Shown here piece by piece: positions 16,002-27,540 of a DNA stretch of 64,000 nucleotides. Source of the stretch: AC-32 sp963736055 (lineage in GTDB: Bacteria; Actinomycetota; Thermoleophilia; Gaiellales; Gaiellaceae); the NCBI GenBank assembly GCA_963736055.1, contig CAVTNM010000009.1, forward strand, positions 186,001 to 250,000. Reading direction: 5' to 3'. The notes under the pieces were generated by a model, which saw only the letters and a list, made by a program, of their open reading frames with translations, ran no database searches and was not told where the DNA came from. Position numbers and translations under genes: made by a program. Numbering within the stretch: the first letter of the stretch is position 1; each line of letters opens with the position of its first letter.

Positions 16002-16313
16002 GTGCTTCGCAGGCGGCGCTTCGCCGAGGTGATCGCGCGGCAGCTCGATCTGTTCGTCCGCGACGAGCTGCAGCTCCTCGAGGCCTGCGACGAAGCAGAG
16101 CGCGCGTACGAGAGCGCCGAGCGCGACGAGGCCGAGGAGCGATTCGGCGACTACCAGGATCTCGTCGAGACGGGCACGGAGATCCTGGCCGACCTGCGCG
16201 ACAACTTCGCACGGACGCTGGACGAGGAGACCGGAGAGGAGTACGAGGCCGAGTTCAACCGCGCGGTCGCGAAGCGCTTGCCCCGCTTCGCGCTCGAGAT
16301 CGAGAACCGCTAG
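16002..16313 (+). CDS. Small acidic helical protein of unknown function
   Basis: A 103-residue protein, rich in Glu, Asp, Arg and Ala, predicted to be almost entirely helical (for example RQLDLFVRDELQLLEACDEAERAYESA). No family is recognised, and there is no signal peptide or membrane segment. The GTG start has no ribosome site but sits 6 bases after TAGTGT, which fits a leaderless message. Its stop overlaps the convergent membrane-protein stop by 4 bases. Codon use looks normal for the genome. Confidence 0.7.
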   Translation: MLRRRRFAEVIARQLDLFVRDELQLLEACDEAERAYESAERDEAEERFGDYQDLVETGTEILADLRDNFARTLDEETGEEYEAEFNRAVAKRLPRFALEIENR

Positions 16314-16789
16314 AAGCCGGCGGCGAACCCTCCGACGATCGCGCCGTAGGCGACGTGGCCGAGCAGCGTCCAGAGCGCGGTTCGCCGCCCGTAGTTCACC
16401 AGCAGGAAACCGGGTGGCTCGAGGAGCGGCGTCTCCTCGGCGTCGGACCAGGGCGTCCCCATGCGCGGATGCACGGCCGGGAGAAGCAGGGTCACGAGCA
16501 CGCCTCCCGAGAGCGCGCCGTGGACCACGCCGAGGGCAGCGCCGAAGAGCCACCCTGCCTGGTCGACCGCGCGGAAGATGGCGTAGTAGCCGAGCGCGAA
16601 CAGGAGCCCGTTCAGGAAGTGGACTGCAACGCCGATCACGGTTGCGCGGTCGCGGTCGTCGGTGAACACGGTCCCGAGCAGGAGCGGGATGTCCATCCGC
16701 GTCCAGCCCAGCTCCTGCGCCACCCGCAGGCCGCTCGTGAGCACGATCGTGCCGACGAACCCGCCCGCCAGCGCGCCCCAGAGCGTCAC
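16310..16789 (-). CDS. Integral membrane protein of unknown function
   Basis: A 159-residue protein with about four hydrophobic segments: ALAGGFVGTIVLTSGL, GVAVHFLNGLLFALGYYAIF, LFGAALGVVHGALSGGVLVTLLLP and LGHVAYGAIVGGFAAGF. A loop with HPRMGTPWSDAEETP lies before the last segment. The family is not recognised. The GTG start overlaps the glycosidase stop (GTGA), so it is co-transcribed with it. Confidence 0.7.
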   Translation of the reverse strand: MTLWGALAGGFVGTIVLTSGLRVAQELGWTRMDIPLLLGTVFTDDRDRATVIGVAVHFLNGLLFALGYYAIFRAVDQAGWLFGAALGVVHGALSGGVLVTLLLPAVHPRMGTPWSDAEETPLLEPPGFLLVNYGRRTALWTLLGHVAYGAIVGGFAAGF

Positions 16790-18597
16790 GCGGCCCGCCT
16801 CCCGCCGGCCTCTTCGTCCGCGATCCCGACGGCGGCGTTGACGAGCGCCAGGTGCGTGAGCGCCTGCGGGAAGTTGCCGAGAAAGTCGTGGGTGTGCGGA
16901 TCGACCTCCTCCGAGTAGAGCCCGACGTCGTTCGCCAGCCCGATCAGCTCATCCATCAGAGCGTGCGCGCGGTCGAGCCGACCAGCGTGCGCGAGCGCCT
17001 CGACGAGCCAGAACGAGCAGGTGAGAAACGCGCCCTCCGCCCCACCGACGCCGTCGTCGCCCAGGTACCGGTAGACGAACGGCCCCTTGCGCAGCTCTCG
17101 CTCGATGGTGTCGATCGTGGAGCAGATCCGCTCGCCCTTCGGGTCGCCGTAGCCGAGCAGCGGCAGCGTCAGCAAGCTCGCGTCCGGCTCACGCAGGTCG
17201 GTCGCCCGCACGTAGCTCCCCAGCTCCTCGTCCCAGCCCTGCGTCTCGATGAGCCCGCGCAGCTCGTCCGAGGCCGCGCGCCAGCGCACGCGGCGGTCGG
17301 GGATCGCCCCGCGCTCGGCGAGCTTGCACGCCCGGTCGAGCGCGATCCAGCAGAACGCTTTCGACTGGATGAAGTGCGTCGGCTCGCTCCTGACCTCCCA
17401 GATCCCCGAGTCGGGGTCCCGCCAGTGCGTCGCCACCCAGTCGGCGATGCGCGCGACCTGCTTGCCGGTATCGCGGTCGATGTGCCCGACCTGCTGGACG
17501 TAGAGCCAGATCGACTCGAGCACGCCGCCGTAGACGTCCAGCTGGAGCTGCTGCGCCGCGCCGTTGCCGATCCGGACCGGTCCGGAGCCGCGGTAGCCCT
17601 CGAGCCAGGGCAGCTCCCGTTCGGGGGCCTGTGGCGAGCCGTCCACGCGGTAGAGGATCCGGAGCTCGGGCTGCGTCAGTCGCGACGCCTGCATCAGCCA
17701 CCAGAAGAACGCCTGCGCTCCCTTGTGGAAGCCGAGCCGGATCCCTGCGTCCAGCGACCAGCACGCGTCGCGGAGCCACGTGTAGCGGTAGTCCCAGTTA
17801 CGGGTGCCCTCGATCCATTCGGGGAGCGAGGCCGTCGGTGCCGCCACCCGCGCGCCCGACGGCGCGAAGACGAGCAGCTTCTGGACGAGAGCGCTGCGGA
17901 CGACGGCCTCCCGCCACGGCCCCTCGTACTGGATCTGGCTCGCCCAGGTCGGCCAGAAGGCCACGGTGCGGGCGAGGCGACGTTCCGCGTCGCTGCGCCC
18001 GGGAATCACGAGCGGCTCGGCATGAGCAGCGGCAAGGGACCAGAGCGCGCTGTGACCCTGCTCGAGCACTACCTCGCCTGTGACGATCCCGTTCGCAAAG
18101 ATGCCGTCGGGCGCGTCACAGATCCCGAGCACGAGGGCATCGCAGCCGCTCTCCGCGAACCAGTGCCCTGAGCGACGCACGATCCTGGTCTGCTTGGAGC
18201 CGTAGCCGAAGCGCGGATCGAAGCTCCAGCACAGCGGCACGGTGCCTGCCAGGCCCTCGGCCTTGCGCACCAGCTCGCGCATCGGCGAGATGGCCTGGTC
18301 GTCCGAGAGCGTCATCGCGTCGGTCAGGCGTACCGTCCCCTGCGCCGTCCTGAAGGTCGTCTCGAGGACGTTCGAATCGTCGCGGTAGCGGCGCTCGGCC
18401 TCGAACGGCACCGCCGGCTCGAGGCGGAAGGAACCGCCGCGCTCCGCGTCGAGTACGCGGGCGAAGACCGACGGCGAGTCGAAGTTCGGCAGGCAGAGCC
18501 AGTCGACCGAGCCGTCTCGTGCGATCAGGGCTCCGGTGCGGCCGTCGCCGACGAGTGCGTAGTCGCGGATCGCTGCATAGCCGTCGATGCGCTCCAC
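16786..18597 (-). CDS. Glycoside hydrolase family 15 protein (glucoamylase/trehalase type)
   Basis: A 603-residue GH15 enzyme that hydrolyses terminal alpha-glucosides or trehalose. The N-terminal beta-sandwich has the family opening DYALVGDGRTGALIARDGSVDWLCLPNFDSPSVF. The (alpha/alpha)6 barrel holds NWDYRYTWLRDACWSLDAGIRLG (catalytic region) and GGAEGAFLTCSFWLVEALA. The actinobacterial enzymes of this length are often trehalases, but the substrate is not fixed by sequence. The GTG at 18597 gives the full N-terminus. It lies 26 bases after dnaE2. Confidence 0.88.
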   Translation of the reverse strand: MERIDGYAAIRDYALVGDGRTGALIARDGSVDWLCLPNFDSPSVFARVLDAERGGSFRLEPAVPFEAERRYRDDSNVLETTFRTAQGTVRLTDAMTLSDDQAISPMRELVRKAEGLAGTVPLCWSFDPRFGYGSKQTRIVRRSGHWFAESGCDALVLGICDAPDGIFANGIVTGEVVLEQGHSALWSLAAAHAEPLVIPGRSDAERRLARTVAFWPTWASQIQYEGPWREAVVRSALVQKLLVFAPSGARVAAPTASLPEWIEGTRNWDYRYTWLRDACWSLDAGIRLGFHKGAQAFFWWLMQASRLTQPELRILYRVDGSPQAPERELPWLEGYRGSGPVRIGNGAAQQLQLDVYGGVLESIWLYVQQVGHIDRDTGKQVARIADWVATHWRDPDSGIWEVRSEPTHFIQSKAFCWIALDRACKLAERGAIPDRRVRWRAASDELRGLIETQGWDEELGSYVRATDLREPDASLLTLPLLGYGDPKGERICSTIDTIERELRKGPFVYRYLGDDGVGGAEGAFLTCSFWLVEALAHAGRLDRAHALMDELIGLANDVGLYSEEVDPHTHDFLGNFPQALTHLALVNAAVGIADEEAGGRRAA

Positions 18598-18623
18598 TGT
18601 CCCGATTCTGCCGCGCGGGCTGG

Positions 18624-21833
<3,210 letters not shown>

Positions 21834-21851
<18 letters not shown>

Positions 21852-22679
21852 CGCCTCCTCCTAGCCCCGGGGGAGGGTGAGGCGGTCACTGATCGCCGGG
21901 AACGGACGCTGCGGATCCTCGCCGAGACGGAGCAGCTGATCGTGACGTGGTTCCGCTACGAGCCGGGCGAGGTCGGCCCCGACGCGCACATCCACCGGCT
22001 GCACACGGACGCGTTCTACCTCCTCGAGGGCGAGCTCGAGATCACGCTCGGCCCCGACCTGCAGACGACTGCCGCCCGGCCGGGAACGCTCGCGGCCGCG
22101 CCGCCGGGCGTCGTCCATACCTTCCGCAACGCGAGCGACTCGACCGCGATCTTCCTCAACGTCCATGCGCCGTCGCTGGGCTTCGGTGACCACATCCGTG
22201 GCCGGATCACGGACTTCGATCAGCTCGATCCGCCTCCCGACGGCGGCCGCGCGGTCGAGGACGCGGTTCTCAGCGGTCCGGGAGAGGGCGAGCGGATCGA
22301 GGGCCGCTCGACCACGATCGTCAAGGCCGGTGGGAACGACTGCGACGGGCAGCTGGCGGTGTACGAGACCGTCCTCCCCGTCGGCAACTCCGGCCCCCCG
22401 CTCCACCTGCATCGCAACACAGCCGAGACGTTCTTCGTCCTGGACGGCATCTTCGACTTCACCCTCGGCGACGAGCGTGCGTCGCTCGAGCCCGGCTACT
22501 TCGTCCTCGTCCCGCCGGGTGTCCCCCACACGTTCGCCAACGACGGCGAGACCGAGGCCCGCTGCCTCACCATCACCGGCCCCGCGGGCGTCGAGGCGTT
22601 CATCCGCGAGGCGGTGCGATCCGACGGTGCCGATCTCGCCGAGCTCGGCGCCCGGCACGACACCTTCCTCCAGAGCTGA
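21834..22679 (+). CDS. Two-domain cupin protein
   Basis: A 281-residue bicupin. The first barrel has HIHRLHTDAFYLLEGELEITLG (about residue 47 on) and the second HLHRNTAETFFVLDGIFDFTLG. Each carries the G-x5-H-x-H-x-Glu metal pattern of cupins, followed by PPGVVHTF or PPGVPHTF. It may be a dioxygenase, isomerase or sugar-binding protein; no substrate is evident. The GTG at 21834 follows TAGGCT by 8 bases. An ATG at 21828 is an alternative. It lies opposite to, and splits, the SOS mutasome cluster. Confidence 0.8.
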
Positions 22680-22702
22680 CGCGAGCCCAGGGCGGCGGCC
22701 GC

Positions 22703-22942
22703 TCACGTCCCTCGCTGGCTGAACCAGCGGCCCACCTCCTCGTCGCGGAACACGACCGCGCGCTCGCCCCCCGCGAGCACGACGTCGAAGTAGCGCCGGC
22801 TGACCGGGTCCTCCGTCCACCAGCGGTCGACCACACGCCACTCCTCGCGGACGAGCGCTACCGCAGCGCGATTGATCGATTGCGGCTTCCCGTCGACATG
22901 CACCTCGACCAGGACCGGCTGCGGCTCGTTTATCCGTCGCAC
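22703..22942 (-). CDS. DUF6504-like small protein of the mutasome cluster
   Basis: A 79-residue protein whose reading VRRINEPQPVLVEV, then VREEWRVVDRWWTEDPVSRRYFDVVL and RDEEVGRWFSQRGT, resembles the DUF6504 family often encoded beside imuB in Actinobacteria. Its function is unknown. The best start is the GTG at 22942, which lies inside the first copy of the tandem repeat; the repeat array fills the gap from imuB. It is probably co-transcribed with imuB under LexA. The family assignment is from memory of context and motif. Confidence 0.65.
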   Translation of the reverse strand: MRRINEPQPVLVEVHVDGKPQSINRAAVALVREEWRVVDRWWTEDPVSRRYFDVVLAGGERAVVFRDEEVGRWFSQRGT

Positions 22943-23170
22943 CGGCGAAGCCAGCACGACTCCTCTGGTCGGCGTCGCAAGCGAGCTCTTGAAACGTCGC
23001 ACCGGCAAAGCCGGTACGACCCATTGGTCGGCGTCGCAAGCGAGCTCTTGAAACGTCGCACCGGCAAAGCCGGTACGACTCCATTGGTCGGCGTCGCAAG
23101 CGAGCTCTTGAAACGTCGCACCGGCAAAGCCGGTACGACTCCATTGGTCGGCGTCGCAAGCGAGCGCCTT
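22935..23170. repeat. Four tandem copies of a 59-60 bp hairpin-containing repeat
   Basis: Copies start at 22935, 22995, 23054 and 23114. Copies 2-4 are nearly identical; copy 1 has diverged. Each copy holds ACCGGCAAAGCCGGT, a perfect 6-bp hairpin with an AAA loop, and TCGCAAGCGA. The array spans the imuB stop and the start of the next gene. In minus orientation the unit aligns with the repeat near 55.5 kb over about 57 bases. Copies are contiguous, without spacers. Confidence 0.9.
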
Positions 23171-24353
23171 ACTCGTCTCGCGGAACGAGCAGCGCTCGCT
23201 GCTCGGGCAGACGCGACCATGGCGCGACCTCGACGACGGTGCAGACCGATCCCGACCCGGTTCCGACGCGAACCTGGCGCAGGCCTTCGCGGAGGTGCGC
23301 ACGCAGCTCGTCGCCCTCGGGTCGCACGAGCTCGAGCTGCCGGCCGGTCGATTCGGCCAGCACGAGAGCCTCCAGCCTCAGCATCACCACCGGAGCCGGC
23401 AGATCGAGCAGCTTCGGCGCCAGAGCGGTGCGCAACCGCGAGGGATCCGCGGTGGCATCGCGCAGCGTCATCGTCCGCCGCCACGAGCCGCCGCCGACGA
23501 GCCGGGCCGAGAGCGCGAGCTTGCGCGGCGCCCGGCCTGCCCGCTCCGGCCGTGCGAGCAGCCGGTCGAGCAGGACCCCCAGCGAGCGACGCAGCGTGAG
23601 CTCGTTGCCGACCGCCTCCGGAAACTCGAGCGTCTCCGCCAGCTCCGCCGCGGGTCTCCGCCCGCGGACGCGCCTGGTCGAGCCGCCTCTCGCCAGGCCC
23701 CAGGCGCGCCGGCCGTCCGGCCCCAGACGTTCGGCCACGGCGCCGCCCGGCAGCCCGGCAAGCTCACCAAGCTTCTTCACTCCCAGCTCCTCGAGCTCCT
23801 CACGCCGGCGGGCCTCGACCGGGAGAAGCTTCAACGGCAACGGAGCGAGGAACTCGCGCGTCCGCTCGTCCGAGACGACGAGCGCCTGGCCGGAGCGGGC
23901 GACGTTCGCGGCGGCGAGCGCCGCGAATCTGCGCGCCGCGGCTCCGATGCGCGCATCCCAGCCCGCTCCGACCGCGGCCAGCGCTCGCTTGAGGGCCGAT
24001 TCGAGGCCTCCGTAGAGCCGCTCGACTCCGCGAGTGTCGAAGTATGCGCAGCCGGGCGTGCTCGGCTCGACCGCGAAGCCGGCGTCCTCGAGTCGCCGCA
24101 CGATCTGCTCCCACTCCTGCTCGGCCGAGGCCGGGTCGCGGTCGACGAGCTGGAGCGACGGGCAGGTCGCGAGCGCCTCCCCCAGCCGCATTCCCGGCTC
24201 CACTCCGGCCGCCTCGGCCGTAGCCGTCACCGGCCCGAGCAGCGGCTCGGACCCGGCCTCCGGAGCAAGCGCGGCAGGCCCGAGCGCCAGGCGCGGCCGC
24301 TCACGTAGCGCCGCGCGCAGCTCGAACCCGGGGATGACGAGACAGGCGATCAT
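23169..24353 (-). CDS. imuB: ImuB-type inactive Y-family DNA polymerase
   Basis: Adapter subunit that links DnaE2 to the sliding clamp during SOS mutagenesis. The 394-residue protein has the Y-family fold, but the first catalytic motif (usually D-x-D) reads ACLVIPGFELRAAL and the second has SPGCAYFDTRGVERLYGG, so polymerase carboxylates are missing, as in ImuB. The ATG at 24353 is preceded by two LexA boxes and a TTGACA -35 box. Its stop lies in the tandem repeat. An imuA homologue is not adjacent. Confidence 0.88.
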   Translation of the reverse strand: MIACLVIPGFELRAALRERPRLALGPAALAPEAGSEPLLGPVTATAEAAGVEPGMRLGEALATCPSLQLVDRDPASAEQEWEQIVRRLEDAGFAVEPSTPGCAYFDTRGVERLYGGLESALKRALAAVGAGWDARIGAAARRFAALAAANVARSGQALVVSDERTREFLAPLPLKLLPVEARRREELEELGVKKLGELAGLPGGAVAERLGPDGRRAWGLARGGSTRRVRGRRPAAELAETLEFPEAVGNELTLRRSLGVLLDRLLARPERAGRAPRKLALSARLVGGGSWRRTMTLRDATADPSRLRTALAPKLLDLPAPVVMLRLEALVLAESTGRQLELVRPEGDELRAHLREGLRQVRVGTGSGSVCTVVEVAPWSRLPEQRALLVPRDE

Positions 24354-24355
24354 GG

Positions 24356-24367
24356 GAACGTATGTTC
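24356..24367 (-). promoter_or_regulatory. LexA box 1 upstream of imuB
   Basis: GAACGTATGTTC matches the actinobacterial SOS box GAAC-N4-GTTC. It ends 3 bases before the imuB ATG and overlaps the presumed start site. Confidence 0.75.
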
Positions 24368-24372
24368 TACAC

Positions 24373-24384
24373 GAACACACGTTC
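24373..24384 (-). promoter_or_regulatory. LexA box 2 upstream of imuB
   Basis: GAACACACGTTC (minus strand GAACGTGTGTTC) is a second GAAC-N4-GTTC box. It falls between TTGACA (24388-24393) and a -10 near 24364-24370, so bound LexA would block RNA polymerase. Confidence 0.8.
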
Positions 24385-24387
24385 CCC

Positions 24388-24393
24388 TGTCAA
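24388..24393 (-). promoter_or_regulatory. -35 box TTGACA of the imuB promoter
   Basis: The consensus TTGACA on the minus strand is followed by TAGAAC about 18 bases downstream. It is the only perfect -35 consensus I noticed in the window. Confidence 0.6.
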
Positions 24394-24399
24394 GTGAGG

Positions 24400-24909
24400 C
24401 TAGCGCGGGCCGAACGACACCGTGAGCCAGCCCGTGTTCGGGGCGCGGTCGCGCTTGCGGTACAGGCTCACGACGGCCAGGCGCAGCTTCCTGGGCGACT
24501 GCGCTCCCTCCGGGAAGAGCACGTCGACCGGGTGGGTGAAGGACGCGCTCGAGGAGGTCGGGCGCGACACCGGGACCGGCTCGAGCGCCTTGCCCTTCCC
24601 CGTGATCAAGACGTAGAGGCCGCCGCGGTAGACGATCCGGCCTCTGTAATCCGTCCTACCGTCGCCGTTGACGTCGTAGTTGACGACAAGCGTGTTGAGG
24701 CCCGGCCGCGGGCCGGTGCGGCCGTTGCCGCCGGTCTTCAGCAGCTTGGAGGCCCAGGGCCCGTAGGTCGAGACGGTCAACCGCAGGAGCGTGCCGTCCT
24801 GGACCGCCTTGACGCTGCGCAGGTCGAGCTTCCCGCCGGTGTCCCTCGGGTCGCCGGCGATCGCTCCGGCCGGCACGAGGAGCAGGGCTACGACGGCGAG
24901 CACGCGCAC
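24400..24909 (-). CDS. Secreted protein of unknown function
   Basis: A 169-residue protein with a signal peptide (VRVLAVVALLLVPAGAIAG). The mature part has alternating beta-strand patterns, including NYDVNGDGRTDYRG, which may be a calcium-binding loop, and YRKRDRAPNTGWLTVSF near the end. No family is recognised. The GTG at 24909 gives a compact signal peptide. It lies downstream of comB on the same strand and ends just before the SOS promoter of imuB. Confidence 0.65.
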   Translation of the reverse strand: MRVLAVVALLLVPAGAIAGDPRDTGGKLDLRSVKAVQDGTLLRLTVSTYGPWASKLLKTGGNGRTGPRPGLNTLVVNYDVNGDGRTDYRGRIVYRGGLYVLITGKGKALEPVPVSRPTSSSASFTHPVDVLFPEGAQSPRKLRLAVVSLYRKRDRAPNTGWLTVSFGPR

Positions 24910-24956
24910 GAGCCAAGCTTAGTATCGACGTTCGAGGTAAGCGGCGAACTGCTCGC

Positions 24957-25631
24957 CTAGGCGACGATCTCCGCGGCCGGACCGACCATGCGCGAGAGGC
25001 GCGGCACCACGTCGAGCACGCCGACCTGTGCACACCAGGCGATGTCCTCCTCGAGGCCGGGCGGCCCGTACGTGCGCGCGTTGATGCCGTCGATCGCGTT
25101 CGGGAAGCGCTCGGCGACGACGGCCGACGCGACCGCCGAGTCCGTCCGCTCGGCCTCGAGGAGCTGCACGATCCGGCCCGCGCAGTAGGCGTCGTCGATG
25201 GCGAAGACGCCCTTGTAGCCGGCGCAGAGGATCACCGTGTCGTCGTCCACGTGCGCGGCGACAGCGGCGAGGTTCAGCAGCGCACCCAGCACCACCTCGT
25301 CGCACGAGGCGGCTGCGGCCACGATCGAGCGCGTGCCGTTCGTGGTCGAGAGGACCAGCGTCTCGGCGCGCGGCTCCAGGAACTCCCGCGGCGAAGCGCC
25401 CGCGTCGAACGCCTCGATCCGCTGCGCGTCGCGCTCGCCGGCGGTGATCGCCGCGTCGCCGAGCTCGGCCTTGAGCGCCAGCGCGTCGTCGATCTCGGCG
25501 CAGCAGAGAACGCGCTCGTAGCCCGACGCGAGAGCCTGCGCGATCGTCGAGGTCGCGCGCATGACGTCGACCACGATGGCCAGCGGCGCAGCGGCCGCCT
25601 CGGCAGGCGTGAAGGCGACGTGACAGCGCAC
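24957..25631 (-). CDS. comB: 2-phosphosulfolactate phosphatase family protein
   Basis: A 224-residue ComB-family protein. Family motifs are VVDVMRATSTIAQALA, LVLSTTNGTRSIVAAA, GALLNLAAVAAH and LCAGYKGVFAIDDAYCAG. In archaea the enzyme removes phosphate from 2-phosphosulfolactate during coenzyme M synthesis; in bacteria the substrate is usually undetermined. No sulfolactate pathway genes are near. The GTG at 25631 is divergent from the rhomboid gene and shares its promoter box. Confidence 0.85.
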   Translation of the reverse strand: MRCHVAFTPAEAAAAPLAIVVDVMRATSTIAQALASGYERVLCCAEIDDALALKAELGDAAITAGERDAQRIEAFDAGASPREFLEPRAETLVLSTTNGTRSIVAAAASCDEVVLGALLNLAAVAAHVDDDTVILCAGYKGVFAIDDAYCAGRIVQLLEAERTDSAVASAVVAERFPNAIDGINARTYGPPGLEEDIAWCAQVGVLDVVPRLSRMVGPAAEIVA

Positions 25632-25639
25632 GGGGTCAC

Positions 25640-25646
25640 TACGCTA
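25640..25646. promoter_or_regulatory. Symmetric -10 box TACGCTA, divergent promoter
   Basis: TACGCT on plus is 7 bases before the rhomboid GTG at 25653. TAGCGT on minus is 9 bases before the comB GTG at 25631. Confidence 0.5.
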
Positions 25647-25652
25647 ACTGCC

Positions 25653-26501
25653 GTGCCCGGCGCTCCGACCTGTTACCGCCACCCGAACCGCGAAACGTAC
25701 GTCTCCTGCACGGAGTGCGGCCGTCCGATCTGCCCCGAATGCATGACGCCGGCGCCGGTCGGCCAGCGGTGCCCGGAGCACTCCGGCCGGCCACAGGGCG
25801 TGCAGCGAATCAGCAAGGGCGCGAGGCGAGGTGTCTTCGAGGGCACCGGCGCGATCGTCACGAAGACGCTCGTCGCCATCAACATCGCCGTCTACGTGAT
25901 CACGGCCGCGCAGGGAGCCGGGATCAACTCACCCGGCGGCTCGCTCTTCAACAAGTGGCTGCTGTTCGGGCCGGCGGTGGCGAACGGCGACTGGTGGCGG
26001 CTGATCACGAGCAGCTTCCTGCACGCGAGCCTCATCCACATCGCCTTCAACATGTACTTCCTCTGGTTCGTCGGCTCCCCGGTCGAGATGGCGCTCGGCC
26101 GCGGACGCTTTCTGCTCGTCTACATCGTCTCCGGGCTGGCGGGCTCCGCCGGTGCGCTCGTCTACACGCCCAACTCGCCGACGGTGGGGGCCTCGGGAGC
26201 GATTTTCGGGATCCTCGGCGCGGCGCTCGTGCTCGAGCGGCAGCGCAACTTCGTGCTCGGTGGCTCGGCTCTGGCGCTCGTCCTGATCAACCTCGTCCTG
26301 AGCTTCGCCATCTCGGGGATCTCGATCGGAGGGCACATCGGCGGCCTGATCGGCGGCGCGCTCTGCACGCTCGTCCTGTCGCACTTCGGCCGCGGGCACG
26401 CCGCTTACAGCCGGGTCGGCCTGTGGGGGATCGCCGGGGTTCTCGGTGTCGGGCTGCTCAGCATCGCGGTCGCCTACTGGAAAGTCCGCGGCTACGCCTA
26501 G
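25653..26501 (+). CDS. Rhomboid family intramembrane serine protease with zinc-finger N-terminus
   Basis: A 282-residue membrane protease. An N-terminal B-box-like finger (CYRHPNRETYVSCTEC, then CPECMTPAPVGQRCPEH) is followed by six or seven hydrophobic segments. Rhomboid motifs are HASLIHIAFNMYFLW, GASGAIFGILGA (nucleophile Ser) and the catalytic His in GGHIGGLIGGAL. It would cut transmembrane substrates in the membrane plane. The GTG start follows TACGCT by 7 bases (leaderless). Confidence 0.9.
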   Translation: MPGAPTCYRHPNRETYVSCTECGRPICPECMTPAPVGQRCPEHSGRPQGVQRISKGARRGVFEGTGAIVTKTLVAINIAVYVITAAQGAGINSPGGSLFNKWLLFGPAVANGDWWRLITSSFLHASLIHIAFNMYFLWFVGSPVEMALGRGRFLLVYIVSGLAGSAGALVYTPNSPTVGASGAIFGILGAALVLERQRNFVLGGSALALVLINLVLSFAISGISIGGHIGGLIGGALCTLVLSHFGRGHAAYSRVGLWGIAGVLGVGLLSIAVAYWKVRGYA

Positions 26502-26510
26502 GAACAGGGG

Positions 26511-26969
26511 CTAGCCGGAGCGCTCGACCCCGACCACCCGGTCGAGCTTGTCGCGCCAGGCGCGATCGATGCCGGTGCCGCCGTCGACCCGGTCGGCGAA
26601 CCCGTCCCACACGAAGAACGTGTCGTTCCCCGCTCCTCCGAAGAGCACGTCGCGGCCGTGGTCGCCCTGCAGCTTGTCCGCGCCGAGGCCTCCGAAGAGC
26701 ATGTCGTTCCCGTCGCCGCCGTTGAGCAGGTCGCGGCCCGGGCCGGCCTTGAGCACGTCGTTGCCGCCGTTGCCGTCGAGCACGTCGTTGCCGCTGAGCC
26801 CGCAGATCACGTCACGCCCCGGAGTCCCGAAGAGCAGGTCCGCCCCGGGTGTGCCGGTGATCGTGCAGGTGGTCGACGCGTGCCCGGCGTGCGCCCCGCG
26901 CACCAGGATGAGCGAGACCGTGATGAACAGGGCAGCGGCGGCCTTGATTCGGTTCTCCTGGGGGTTCAC
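26511..26969 (-). CDS. Secreted RTX (hemolysin-type) calcium-binding repeat protein
   Basis: A 152-residue exported protein with a signal peptide (about residues 8-28). About six nonapeptide repeats follow, such as GNDVLDGNG, GNDMLFGGLG and GNDTFFVWDG, which bind calcium in a beta-roll. Two cysteines at about 35 and 56 may form a disulfide. It has no catalytic domain. The GTG start is the only one that places the signal peptide properly. Confidence 0.8.
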   Translation of the reverse strand: MNPQENRIKAAAALFITVSLILVRGAHAGHASTTCTITGTPGADLLFGTPGRDVICGLSGNDVLDGNGGNDVLKAGPGRDLLNGGDGNDMLFGGLGADKLQGDHGRDVLFGGAGNDTFFVWDGFADRVDGGTGIDRAWRDKLDRVVGVERSG

Positions 26970-27042
26970 CCCAGGGAGATCGGCACGACGGCCCCGAGCA
27001 ACGATCCCTCGCCCGGGGATGCGTGCAGCCTATGAGCGGACG

Positions 27043-27495
27043 CTAGGCCGGCCGGTTCGTGATGTGGACGTAGATCTTGTCGTCGGCGCCGCACTCTTCG
27101 CGTAGCGCGACCTGGCCGCTCCGGCCCTCGCCCTCCCACGAGACCTCGGAGTCGTGCTCCTCGAGCTCGTTGAAGAGGATCTTGAAGTTCGCTGCCTCGA
27201 GCTCCTTCTTGTACTCGTCGTGGGCATCGTCGAGGCTGCCCGAGAAGTAGCCCTCGACGACGTTCGTCGGGCCCGCCGTGCGCTGCTGTGTATAGGTGGC
27301 GGCGTCGATCTTCGGGAAGCCCGAGGGCAGCTTCGCCGGCACGGAGAGCGGCGAGCCCGCGCACGCGGCCTGGGCCTGCTTGTTCAGGTCGTTCTCGTCC
27401 GAGCTCTTCTCGCCCCCACTGCCCCCGCCGCCACCGCAGCCGGCGAGCGCGACGACGGCCAGGCCCAGCACGGCCAACCACGTGGCCTGCCTCAT
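27043..27495 (-). CDS. Lipoprotein of unknown function
   Basis: A 150-residue lipoprotein. The signal peptide MRQATWLAVLGLAVVALAGC ends with the lipobox LAGC, so Cys20 would be lipidated after cleavage by LspA. A Gly/Ser linker follows, then a small mixed domain. The call rests on the lipobox; the domain is not recognised. It lies 45 bases downstream of the PPDK stop on the same strand. Confidence 0.78.
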   Translation of the reverse strand: MRQATWLAVLGLAVVALAGCGGGGGSGGEKSSDENDLNKQAQAACAGSPLSVPAKLPSGFPKIDAATYTQQRTAGPTNVVEGYFSGSLDDAHDEYKKELEAANFKILFNELEEHDSEVSWEGEGRSGQVALREECGADDKIYVHITNRPA

Positions 27496-27540
27496 CTCGA
27501 CGTCCTTTCCGGGATCCCCGGCGCAGGAGTATAGAAGCCG

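Noticed and set aside
22935..23170. CRISPR array
   Set aside because: The copies are contiguous head-to-tail with no unique spacers, and the array spans a stop and a start codon.
23169..24353. Active Y-family polymerase (DinB)
   Set aside because: The catalytic Asp positions are missing and the gene sits in an imuB context with LexA boxes.
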